Positions 7,478-14,349 of a stretch of DNA of 31,393 nt are shown piece after piece. Position 1 is the first letter of the stretch, and each line of letters starts with the position of its first letter. Under the pieces are notes generated by a model that worked only from the letters and a program-made list of their open reading frames with translations, had not been told where the DNA came from and ran no database searches. A program made the translations under genes and the position numbers. The DNA comes from JAEZHK01 sp040768845 (lineage in GTDB: Bacteria; Bacillota; Clostridia; Christensenellales; Aristaeellaceae), in the NCBI GenBank assembly GCA_040768845.1, contig JAXGME010000014.1:1-31393 (forward strand), in the 5' to 3' direction.

Positions 7478-7975
7478 GTGAGCGTGAGCGATTTTGAACT
7501 CAACATCCTGGAGATCCTGAAGGAGGACGCCCGCACCGCGCCGGAGCGCATCGCAGTCATGACCGGCAGCGACGCCGACACCGTGCGCGCGGCCATTTCC
7601 GGCATGGAAAAGCGGGGCATCATCGTCAAATACCCCGCCATGATCAACTGGGACCTGGCCGGCGGCGAAGAAGTGGAGGCGCTGATCGAGGTGCGCGTCA
7701 CCCCCCAGCGGGACGAGGGCTTTGACGCCATCGCCGAGCGCATCTACCGGTTTGAGGAGGTGTCCAGCGTCTACCTGATGAGCGGCGCCTACGACCTGAT
7801 GGTGCTGGTGCGGGGCCGCACCATCAAGCAGCTGGCGCTCTTCGTATCCGAAAAGCTGTCCACGCTGGAACACGTCAACTCCACCGCCACCCACTTCGTG
7901 CTCAAGCGCTACAAAAACGAGGGCGTGATCCTCGAGGGCGTCCGCCGCGACGAGCGACTGGCGGTGACCCCGTGA
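7478..7975 (+). CDS. Lrp/AsnC-family transcriptional regulator
   Basis: This 165-residue protein has an N-terminal winged helix-turn-helix (~5-52, FELNILEILKED...ISGMEKRGIIVKY) and a C-terminal RAM/AsnC effector-binding domain (~65-150, containing YLMSGAYDLMVLVRG). Family members sense amino acids and control amino-acid metabolism as oligomers. The start is GTG 7478, nine bases after AAGGAG, which overlaps the parB stop. Its stop codon overlaps the start of the next aminotransferase gene (GTGA, 7972-7975), so the pair is translationally coupled and the regulator probably controls, or responds to the substrate of, that enzyme. The ligand is not predictable. Confidence 0.9.
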   Translation: MSVSDFELNILEILKEDARTAPERIAVMTGSDADTVRAAISGMEKRGIIVKYPAMINWDLAGGEEVEALIEVRVTPQRDEGFDAIAERIYRFEEVSSVYLMSGAYDLMVLVRGRTIKQLALFVSEKLSTLEHVNSTATHFVLKRYKNEGVILEGVRRDERLAVTP

Positions 7976-9153
7976 ACTACGAATCCATCGTCTGCCGCCG
8001 GGTGGCCGACGTGCCGCCCTCCGGCATCCGCAAGTTCTTCGACATCGTCAGCGAAATGAAGGACGCCATCTCCCTGGGCGTGGGCGAGCCGGACTTTACC
8101 ACCCCCTGGGCCTACAGCGACGCGGCCATCTATTCGCTGCGCCAGGGCCACACCCACTACACCTCCAACTGGGGGCTGATCGAGCTTCGACGCGCCATCG
8201 CGGGGTACATGCGGGGCCGCTTTCAGGTGTCCTACGACCCGGCGGACGAGATCCTGGTCACCGTCGGCGCCAGCGAGGGCATCGACCTGGCGCTGCGCGC
8301 GCTGGTGGAGCCGGGGGACGAGGTCATCGCCCCGGACCCCACCTACGTATCCTACGCGCCGGGCATCGCCTTTGCCGGCGGGACGTGCGTGCCGCTGAAG
8401 ACCCGGGCGGAGGACGACTTCCGCATGACGCCCGAGGCGCTGCGCGCCTGCCTGTCGCCCAGGACCAAGGCACTCATCCTGCCCTACCCCAACAACCCCA
8501 CCGGCGGCGTGATGGGACAGGAGCACCTGGAGGCCATCGCCCGGGTGCTGGAAGGCACCAATGTGATCGTCATCTCCGACGAGATCTACGCCGAGCTGAC
8601 CTACGGCGGCAGAAAGCACGTGTCCTTCGCCTCCATCCCCGGCATGTGGGCGCGCACCATCACCCTCAGCGGCTTTTCCAAGGCCTTTGCCATGACCGGC
8701 TGGCGGCTGGGCTACGCCTGCGCGCCCCGGCCTCTGGCGGAATTGATGTGCAAGATCCACCAGTTTACCATGCTGTGCGCGCCCATCGCGGGGCAGTACG
8801 CCGCGCTGGAGGCGCTGAAGATCGGCGCGGAAAACGACTATGCCGACGTGTCCGCCATGGTACGCGCCTACGACCGCCGGCGGCGGCTGGTGGTGGACGG
8901 GTTCAACCGGCTGGGGCTGGACTGCTTCGAGCCGCTGGGCGCGTTCTACGCCTTCCCGTCGGTGAAAAAGACCGGCATGACCAGCCAGGAATTCTGCCAG
9001 CGGCTGCTCAGGGAGCAGAAGGTGGCCGCCGTGCCCGGCGACGCCTTCGGCGCGGGGGGCGAGGGCCACTTCCGCGTATCCTACGCCGCCAGCGCCGAAA
9101 AGCTGGCCGAGGCCATCGACCGCATCGGGAAGTTTCTGCACGGCAACGGATAA
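7972..9153 (+). CDS. Class I/II PLP-dependent aminotransferase
   Basis: This 393-residue fold-type I aminotransferase resembles the PatA/AraT/AspC group. Visible motifs are SLGVGEPDF, the PNNPTGG segment, ISDEIYAELTY, the PLP-lysine region SGFSKAFAMTGWRLGY and a C-terminal FRVSYAAS with the substrate-carboxylate arginine. It should move amino groups between an amino acid (aromatic, aspartate or N-acetyl-diaminopimelate are all possible) and 2-oxoglutarate. The start is GTG 7972, overlapping the upstream TGA. It is the last gene of parB-lrp-aminotransferase, followed by two terminator-like hairpins. It is distinct from the similar enzyme at 22152-23351. Confidence 0.9.
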   Translation: MNYESIVCRRVADVPPSGIRKFFDIVSEMKDAISLGVGEPDFTTPWAYSDAAIYSLRQGHTHYTSNWGLIELRRAIAGYMRGRFQVSYDPADEILVTVGASEGIDLALRALVEPGDEVIAPDPTYVSYAPGIAFAGGTCVPLKTRAEDDFRMTPEALRACLSPRTKALILPYPNNPTGGVMGQEHLEAIARVLEGTNVIVISDEIYAELTYGGRKHVSFASIPGMWARTITLSGFSKAFAMTGWRLGYACAPRPLAELMCKIHQFTMLCAPIAGQYAALEALKIGAENDYADVSAMVRAYDRRRRLVVDGFNRLGLDCFEPLGAFYAFPSVKKTGMTSQEFCQRLLREQKVAAVPGDAFGAGGEGHFRVSYAASAEKLAEAIDRIGKFLHGNG

Positions 9154-9163
9154 TACCCGTTCG

Positions 9164-9213
9164 AAACAATCATGATTCGTCGAGCCGGGTCTTTGGAATA
9201 ATGATTGTTTTTA
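9164..9213 (+). terminator. Terminator-like long-loop hairpin after the aminotransferase
   Basis: A perfect 10-bp inverted repeat, AAACAATCAT (9164-9173) and ATGATTGTTT (9201-9210), encloses a 27-base loop and is followed by a short T stretch. The loop is long for an intrinsic terminator. Confidence 0.5.
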
Positions 9214-9228
9214 TACCAAAAGGGAACA

Positions 9229-9274
9229 AAGAAAGCATAGCGGAGGCGATCGCCCTCTCTATGCTTTTCTTTTG
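9229..9274. terminator. Bidirectional terminator between convergent operons
   Basis: AAAGCATAG (9232-9240) pairs with CTATGCTTT (9259-9267), with GGCGATCGCC in the loop region, A-rich sequence before and TTTCTTTT after. It lies between the plus-strand aminotransferase and the minus-strand signal peptidase and can stop transcripts from both sides. Confidence 0.75.
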
Positions 9275-9331
9275 ATGGGGAGTCCGGAGGAATCCCATCC
9301 CTTTGGAAGCGGTCCTGGGGCGGCGCCTCTC

Positions 9332-9961
9332 CTACTCCACGACCCGCCAGGCGTCAAGCGGCCACATGACAAAGCGCACCTTGCCCACGATGTCCTCCGC
9401 GGGGATGAAGCCCACGTCGGAACTGCGGCTGTCGTGGGAGCCGGCGCGGTTGTCGCCGCAGACGAACACGTAGCCCTCGGGCACTTCCCAGGCGCCGTTG
9501 ATGGCGGGGCTCGGGTAGGTGATGAAGGGTTCGTCCACCCGCTCGCCGTTGATGTAGGTTTCGCCGTTGATCATGAGGATCTTGTCGCCCCCGACGCCCA
9601 CCACGCGCTTGACGAAGTTTTCCTTGAACCCCAGAAAGCCCGTCCTGTCCGGAAAGTGGCAGATGACCACGTCACCCCGCGCCACGCCCTTCAGCTTTAC
9701 GTCCAGCACCGTGACGATCAGCCGCTCGCCGTCGTGCAGCGTCTCCTTCATGGAACTGCCGTCCACGCGGATCACGGTAAAGAGGAACGAGCGGATCAGA
9801 AATACCGCGATCAGCGCCACCGCGATGGACACGATCCACTCCCGGGTTTCCTTGCGCGCGCGGGCGCGCCGCGCGGCCTTCGCGGCCTCCTCGGCGCTTA
9901 CGGTTTCCTCGGCCTTCGCGTCTTCCGGCGCGGGGGCGCCGGGCTTTTCCAAATCTGCCAT
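9332..9961 (-). CDS. lepB: Signal peptidase I
   Basis: This 209-residue membrane serine protease cleaves signal peptides from exported proteins. After a charged N-terminal tail (~1-40) comes one membrane helix (~42-62), then box B with the catalytic serine (GSSMKETL, S70), box D with the catalytic lysine (FVKRVVG, K118) and box E GDNRAGSHDSR. Size and single anchor match Gram-positive SipS-type enzymes. Start ATG 9961 is 8 bp after the stop of the preceding signal peptidase gene. It is the last of three adjacent paralogues and appears catalytically complete. Confidence 0.93.
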   Translation of the reverse strand: MADLEKPGAPAPEDAKAEETVSAEEAAKAARRARARKETREWIVSIAVALIAVFLIRSFLFTVIRVDGSSMKETLHDGERLIVTVLDVKLKGVARGDVVICHFPDRTGFLGFKENFVKRVVGVGGDKILMINGETYINGERVDEPFITYPSPAINGAWEVPEGYVFVCGDNRAGSHDSRSSDVGFIPAEDIVGKVRFVMWPLDAWRVVE

Positions 9962-9969
9962 ACTCTCTC

Positions 9970-10542
9970 CTAACCGACGGTCGAAATCGCGTCAAAGGGC
10001 CAGAGCCTCAGGTGCACCTTGCCCAGGATGGCCCCATTTTCCGGCACGCCCAGCTGCAAAAGCGGCCCGGCCTCGATGGGGCCCACGGAGCGGCTGTCCA
10101 GCGAGATCGGCCGGTTGTCGCCCATCACAAAGTATGTCCCCTCGGGAATTTGGTACGCATCCATGGAATCGCCGCTTCTGCGGGTCAGGTAGGGCTCGTC
10201 CAGTTCCTCGCCGTCAATAAAGACCACGCCGGACCTGAGCTCGATGGTCTCGCCCGGCAGGCCGACAATCCGCTTCACGCAGTAGTGGTCGGCGCCGGGG
10301 TAGGTGCAGATCACAATGTCGCCGCGGCCGTAGCCAAAGAGCTTGCCGTCGATGATGGTGGCGGCCAGCCGGTCGCCGTCCCGGAGGGTGTCCAGCATGG
10401 ACTCGCCCTCCACCCGGATCATGGTAAAGAGGAATGCCCGGACGATCGCCACGATGACCAGCGCCACCAGGATCGACTTGACCCACTCCATCATTTCCTT
10501 TTTCGCGTCCTTCTTGGGCGCCGTTACAGGCGTTTCGCTCAT
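9970..10542 (-). CDS. lepB: Signal peptidase I (second paralogue)
   Basis: This 190-residue paralogue has a short cytosolic tail, a membrane helix (~21-41), catalytic serine in GESMLDTL (S48), catalytic lysine in YCVKRIVGLPGE (K90) and box E MGDNRPISLDSRSVG, so it should be active. The start is ATG 10542, preceded by AGAGGT; the longer open frame runs back into the upstream gene. It lies 46 bp after the first paralogue and 8 bp before the third, consistent with one operon and repeated gene duplication. Division of labour between the two active copies cannot be read from the sequence. Confidence 0.93.
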   Translation of the reverse strand: MSETPVTAPKKDAKKEMMEWVKSILVALVIVAIVRAFLFTMIRVEGESMLDTLRDGDRLAATIIDGKLFGYGRGDIVICTYPGADHYCVKRIVGLPGETIELRSGVVFIDGEELDEPYLTRRSGDSMDAYQIPEGTYFVMGDNRPISLDSRSVGPIEAGPLLQLGVPENGAILGKVHLRLWPFDAISTVG

Positions 10543-10588
10543 GCGCTTGCGACCTCTGTCTTTCTTTTGCTCGGGGCAAGCCCGGAAT

Positions 10589-11503
10589 CTACCCCACCGC
10601 GCCCCACTCGTCCGGCGGCCAGAGGATGCGCTGCACCCGGCCCACGATGAGGCTGCGGGTGTTGCGGATGAGGCCGAAGGCGCGGCTGTCAAAGGTATTT
10701 TCGCGGTTGTCGCCCATCACGAAGTAGCAGCCTTCCTGGATGGTGGTCAGCGGATAGTCGCCGCCGCCGGGCTGGGATACGTAGGCCTCGTCCAGCGCCT
10801 CGCCGTTGACGTAGGTGATGCCGCCCCGGATCTCGATGGTCTCGCCCGGCAGCGCCACCACGCGGCGGATCAGAAGGCCGTCCGGCGAATTGACGCCCAC
10901 GATGTCACCCCGGGCGGGCTTGGCGGAATAATAGACGCTCTTTTGCATCACCACCACGTCGCCCTGGGGCAGCGTGGCGCCCATGGCGTCGCTGGATACC
11001 CGGACCAGTTCAAAGCCGAAGGTGCGCACGCCGAAGCCGACAATCAGCGCCAGCACCAGCGCGATGGCCCAGTAGATCAGCGCGCTGCCGCCCGTCTTGG
11101 CCTTTTTGCGCCTGCGGGCGGCGGCGCGGACGGGCCGGTCGTCATACCCGTCGCGGCGGGATCGGTCGGCGCGCTCCGCAGCGCGCGGCGCCTGCGCCCG
11201 GGGCTTTCTGCGCACGGCCACTTCCTCGCCGTAGCCGTCCTCCGCCGCCGGGGGACGCCGCTTTCCGGCGGGCCGGGCCGCCCGCTTGGGCGCGGCGGCG
11301 CGCGCCGGGCGCGGGTAGCCGTCCTCCCCAAAGGGGAGAACCGCGCCGCGGGGGCGGGGCTTCGGCTTTCTCGGGGCGGCGGCCTTTGCGGGCCTCGGGG
11401 CGTAGAAGTCGTCCTCTTCGTAGAAATCGTAGCCCTCCGGCTCCGGACGCGCCTTGGCCTTGGCCGGGCGCCGGGCGGCGCCGGGCGCCTTTTGCCTGTT
11501 CAT
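10589..11503 (-). CDS. Signal peptidase I-like protein lacking both catalytic residues, with long basic N-terminal extension
   Basis: This 304-residue protein has an Arg/Lys/Ala/Pro-rich, probably disordered cytosolic region (~1-138), one membrane helix (~141-163) and a signal peptidase I-like extracytoplasmic domain. Box E is intact (MGDNRENTFDSRAFG) and so is LPGETIEI. The catalytic serine position, however, is alanine (VSSDAMGATL, A173, against GESM and GSSM in the neighbours) and the catalytic lysine position is arginine (LIRRVVALPGE, R213, against VKRIVG). I checked both codons (GCC and CGC). It therefore looks like a non-catalytic paralogue, perhaps a partner or regulator of the two active copies. 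The ATG overlaps the upstream DUF951 stop (ATGA). Confidence 0.88.
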   Translation of the reverse strand: MNRQKAPGAARRPAKAKARPEPEGYDFYEEDDFYAPRPAKAAAPRKPKPRPRGAVLPFGEDGYPRPARAAAPKRAARPAGKRRPPAAEDGYGEEVAVRRKPRAQAPRAAERADRSRRDGYDDRPVRAAARRRKKAKTGGSALIYWAIALVLALIVGFGVRTFGFELVRVSSDAMGATLPQGDVVVMQKSVYYSAKPARGDIVGVNSPDGLLIRRVVALPGETIEIRGGITYVNGEALDEAYVSQPGGGDYPLTTIQEGCYFVMGDNRENTFDSRAFGLIRNTRSLIVGRVQRILWPPDEWGAVG

Positions 11504-11700
11504 TGGGGGGGTTCCTCCTCCACCCGGCTCACAATCTTCTTGAGCCGCTTTTCAAACACGCTCCGGTCAAGCATGACGATGCGCCCGCAGCCCTGGCAGC
11601 GGATCTTGATGTCCGCGCCCACGCGGATCACCGTCCACAGTTCGCTGCCGCAGGGATGGGGCTTGCGCATCTTCACCAGATCGCCCAGACGAATGTCCAT
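11500..11700 (-). CDS. DUF951 family small protein
   Basis: This 66-residue protein starts MDIRLGDLVKMRKPHPCG and continues with a second Cys pair (RCQGCGRIVMLDR), matching DUF951, a small family of Bacillota often encoded near parB or DNA-segregation genes. The three cysteines and the shape suggest a small beta-barrel, possibly metal- or nucleic-acid-binding; the function is not established. It starts 2 bp after the korC stop and overlaps the next gene by 4 bp, so it belongs to the same operon. Confidence 0.88.
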   Translation of the reverse strand: MDIRLGDLVKMRKPHPCGSELWTVIRVGADIKIRCQGCGRIVMLDRSVFEKRLKKIVSRVEEEPPQ

Positions 11701-11702
11701 GA

Positions 11703-12266
11703 CTACCTCAGCGAGCAGGCCATGCCGGACTCCGCGGCGGTTCTCATGCCCTCCTCGATGGCGCGGCGGTTGATCTCCATCATCTTTTCCTTGCCGCTGC
11801 CCAGCTTGTGGCGAAGGGCGCCCATCATGGTGTCGATGTCAAAGGTGCAGGTGAGCCCCGCGTAGGCGCCCAGCATCACCATGTTGGCGGCGCGAAGGCT
11901 GCCGGCCCTGTCGGCGATCTCGCTGCAGGGCACGCCCACGGCGCGGATGTCCGCGCGGGCGGGCCGGGTGTCGATGAGGCTGGCGTTGTAAAGGAGCGCG
12001 CCGCCGGGCTTCACCAGCTTTTCAAAGAGCATCATGGAGGGCTTGTTCATGGCGATCACCACATCCGGCTCCTCCACCTTGGGGCTGCCCACCGGCTCGT
12101 CGGAGATCACCACGGTGCAGTTGGCGCTGCCGCCGCGCATCTCCGGGCCGTAGGAGGGCATCCAGGAAACCTCCTTGCCGTCCAGCATGCCGGAATAGGC
12201 GATCAGCTGGCCGATCAGAAGCACGCCCTGCCCGCCGAATCCGGCGACGATCAGGCCCGTTTCCAT
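11703..12266 (-). CDS. korC: 2-oxoacid:ferredoxin oxidoreductase, gamma subunit
   Basis: This 187-residue protein is the gamma subunit of a four-subunit 2-oxoacid (2-oxoglutarate or branched-chain) ferredoxin oxidoreductase. It begins GLIVAGFGGQGVLLIGQLIA and contains PSYGPEMRGGSANC, both family hallmarks. With alpha, beta and delta it converts a 2-oxoacid and CoA to acyl-CoA and CO2 while reducing ferredoxin. ATG 12266 lies one base from the beta-subunit stop, so translation is coupled. Kor and Vor types cannot be separated by eye. Confidence 0.92.
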   Translation of the reverse strand: METGLIVAGFGGQGVLLIGQLIAYSGMLDGKEVSWMPSYGPEMRGGSANCTVVISDEPVGSPKVEEPDVVIAMNKPSMMLFEKLVKPGGALLYNASLIDTRPARADIRAVGVPCSEIADRAGSLRAANMVMLGAYAGLTCTFDIDTMMGALRHKLGSGKEKMMEINRRAIEEGMRTAAESGMACSLR

Positions 12267-12267
12267 G

Positions 12268-13005
12268 CTACTCCACCTCCTTGAACACGCCCAGCGGGTA
12301 CTGGGGGATCATGCGCTCTTCCAGCCACTTAAGCGCCTCCACCGGGGTCAGCCCCCAGTTGGTGGGGCAGGTGGAGAGCACCTCGATCATCGTAAAGCCC
12401 TTTCCTTCCATCTGGTACCGGAACGCCTTTTTGATGGCCTTGCCCGCGGCCAGCACGTTTTTCACATCGTGCACGCTGACCCGCTGAATCAGCGCCGGGC
12501 CGTCCAGCGTGGAGAGCATTTCGCTGACGCGGATGGGGTTGCCGGCGATCTTCGCGTCCCGCCCCAGGGGGGAGGTGGTGGTCTTCTGGCCCAGGAGGGT
12601 GGTGGGGGCCATCTGGCCGCCGGTCATGCCGTAGATGGCGTTGTTGACGAAAATCACGGTGATGTTCTCGCCCCTGGCCGCCGCGTGGACGATCTCCGCC
12701 GCGCCGATGGAGGCCAAATCGCCGTCGCCCTGGTAGGTGAACACGATATTTTCCGGATGCACGCGCTTGGCGCCCGTGGCCACCGCCGGCGCGCGGCCAT
12801 GGGCGGCCTCGTACATGTCGCAGTTGAAGTAATCGTAGGCGAACACGGCGCAGCCCACCGGCGCCACGCCTACGGCGCGGTCCTGCAGGCCCAGCTCGTC
12901 CAGCGCCTCGGCCACCAACCGGTGGATGATGCCGTGGGTGCATCCGGGGCAGTAGTGCATGGGGGTGTCGGAGAGCATCTTCGGCTTTTCAAACACGATG
13001 GCCAT
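12268..13005 (-). CDS. korB: 2-oxoacid:ferredoxin oxidoreductase, beta (TPP-binding) subunit
   Basis: This 245-residue thiamine-pyrophosphate-binding subunit has HYCPGCTHGIIHRL near the N-terminus, the TPP motif GDGDLASIG and the following NNAIYGMTGGQMAPTT. Its length fits KorB/VorB-type beta subunits without an extra ferredoxin domain; the delta subunit here is a separate gene. The start is ATG 13005, sharing one base with the alpha stop (TGATG). The codons further upstream that stay open in this frame belong to the alpha gene in another frame. Confidence 0.93.
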   Translation of the reverse strand: MAIVFEKPKMLSDTPMHYCPGCTHGIIHRLVAEALDELGLQDRAVGVAPVGCAVFAYDYFNCDMYEAAHGRAPAVATGAKRVHPENIVFTYQGDGDLASIGAAEIVHAAARGENITVIFVNNAIYGMTGGQMAPTTLLGQKTTTSPLGRDAKIAGNPIRVSEMLSTLDGPALIQRVSVHDVKNVLAAGKAIKKAFRYQMEGKGFTMIEVLSTCPTNWGLTPVEALKWLEERMIPQYPLGVFKEVE

Positions 13006-14066
13006 CACGCGCCCTCCTTCATTTCGCGGATTTTTTCCAGAATTTCGTTGACGCCGGGAATCATGCCGCCGGTGCGGCCGTAGAAGCCGACGGGGCAGGC
13101 GCCCGCGGCGGCGATCTTCACATCGTCCACCATCTGGCCCATGGACATCTCCACCGCCAGAATGGACTTCACGCGCCGGGCGGCCCGGGCGATTTCCTCC
13201 TCCGGGAAGGGCCACAGCGTGATCGGGCGAATCAGGCCCACCGGGATGCCCTCGGCCCGGGCCCTGCGCACCGCGGTCAGCGCGATGCGGGCGGTGGTGC
13301 CGTAGGCGACGAGGGCGTAGCGGGCGTCGTCCATGAACTGGGTTTCCACCATCACCTCGCGCTCGCGCATGGCCTGGTACTTGGCTTCCAGCTTCTGGTT
13401 GTGCTTTTCCAGCACGTCCGGCTTGATGTAGAGCGAATTGATGACCGCGCGGGGGCGGGTTCTGTCCCAGCCGGTGGCGGCCCAGCTCTTTTCGTGGCGC
13501 TCGGTTTCAAAGGATTCGGGCATGACCACCGGCTCCATCATCTGGCCGATGACGCCGTCTCCCAGCACCATCACGGGGTTGAGGTAGCGGTCCGCCGCGT
13601 CAAAGGCCGCGGCCGTCAGCGTGACGGCCTCCTGGACCGTGGAGGGCGCGTAGACGATCATGCGGTAATCGCCGTGGCCACCGCCCCGGGTGGCCTGGAA
13701 ATAGTCGCTCTGGGCGGGCTGGATGGACCCCAGGCCAGGGCCGCCGCGCACGATGTTGACGATCACGCAGGGCAGCTCCGCGCCCACGATGTAGCTGATG
13801 CCCTCCTGCTTCAGCGAAATGCCCGGGCTGGAGGAGGAGGTCATCACCCGGGCGCCGGCGCCGGCCGCGCCGTAGACCATGTTGATGGCGCTGACCTCGC
13901 TCTCCGCCTGCAAAAACGCGCCGCCCACCTCCGGCAGGCGCCTGGACATGTATTCGGGAATTTCGTTCTGCGGGGTGATGGGATAACCGAAAAAGTAGCG
14001 GCAGCCGGCGCGCACCGCGGCCTCGGCGATGGCTTCGTTTCCCTTCATCATCTGGCGGTTTCGCAT
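13005..14066 (-). CDS. korA: 2-oxoacid:ferredoxin oxidoreductase, alpha subunit
   Basis: This 353-residue alpha subunit begins MMKGNEAIAEAAVRAG and has FFGYPITPQNEIPE, the TSSSSPGISLKQEGISY core and a C-terminal IRPITLWPFPEEE, as in the KorA/VorB family. It carries the pyrimidine-binding and transketolase-C-like regions that complete the TPP site with the beta subunit. The start is ATG 14066, just after GGAGGGG; the longer open frame overlaps the ferredoxin gene and is rejected. Order delta-alpha-beta-gamma is typical of anaerobic bacteria and archaea. Confidence 0.93.
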   Translation of the reverse strand: MRNRQMMKGNEAIAEAAVRAGCRYFFGYPITPQNEIPEYMSRRLPEVGGAFLQAESEVSAINMVYGAAGAGARVMTSSSSPGISLKQEGISYIVGAELPCVIVNIVRGGPGLGSIQPAQSDYFQATRGGGHGDYRMIVYAPSTVQEAVTLTAAAFDAADRYLNPVMVLGDGVIGQMMEPVVMPESFETERHEKSWAATGWDRTRPRAVINSLYIKPDVLEKHNQKLEAKYQAMREREVMVETQFMDDARYALVAYGTTARIALTAVRRARAEGIPVGLIRPITLWPFPEEEIARAARRVKSILAVEMSMGQMVDDVKIAAAGACPVGFYGRTGGMIPGVNEILEKIREMKEGA

Positions 14067-14077
14067 GGTACCCCTCC

Positions 14078-14281
14078 TCACTTTTCGACGGTGATCACGC
14101 AGTCGGGGCACATGCGGGCGCAGAACGCGCAGCCAATGCACTTTTCCGGCGCTTCGCATTCACTGGGATGGTAGCCCTTGGCGTTGAGCTTTTCCGACAG
14201 CTTCAGGATTTTTTTCGGGCAGGCCACGACGCAAAGACTGCAGCCCTTGCAGTCGTCCTCCCGGATGGTCACTTTGGGCAA
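14078..14281 (-). CDS. korD: 2[4Fe-4S] ferredoxin-type delta subunit of the 2-oxoacid oxidoreductase
   Basis: This 67-residue ferredoxin has two complete cluster motifs, CKGCSLCVVACP and CIGCAFCARMCP, and should pass electrons from the oxidoreductase to free ferredoxin. I chose TTG 14281 because GAGGTG lies six bases upstream and the product then begins MPKVTIREDDCKGC, like other KorD proteins. A GTG nine bases further upstream (14290) is the alternative. The alpha gene starts 11 bp after its stop. Confidence 0.9.
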   Translation of the reverse strand: MPKVTIREDDCKGCSLCVVACPKKILKLSEKLNAKGYHPSECEAPEKCIGCAFCARMCPDCVITVEK

Positions 14282-14312
14282 AGGGAACACCTCGCATCAC
14301 GGATTTCCTAAC

Positions 14313-14321
14313 AGTATACCA
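14313..14321 (-). promoter_or_regulatory. Extended -10 promoter of the kor operon
   Basis: On the minus strand TGG directly precedes TATACT (14313-14318), forming an extended -10 element about 32 bp before the korD start. No good -35 hexamer is visible. It lies between the mnmE stop and korD and would separate kor expression from dnaA-dnaN-mnmE. Confidence 0.55.
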
Positions 14322-14349
14322 TATCCGTATGTGGTTTTTGTGAACAAAT

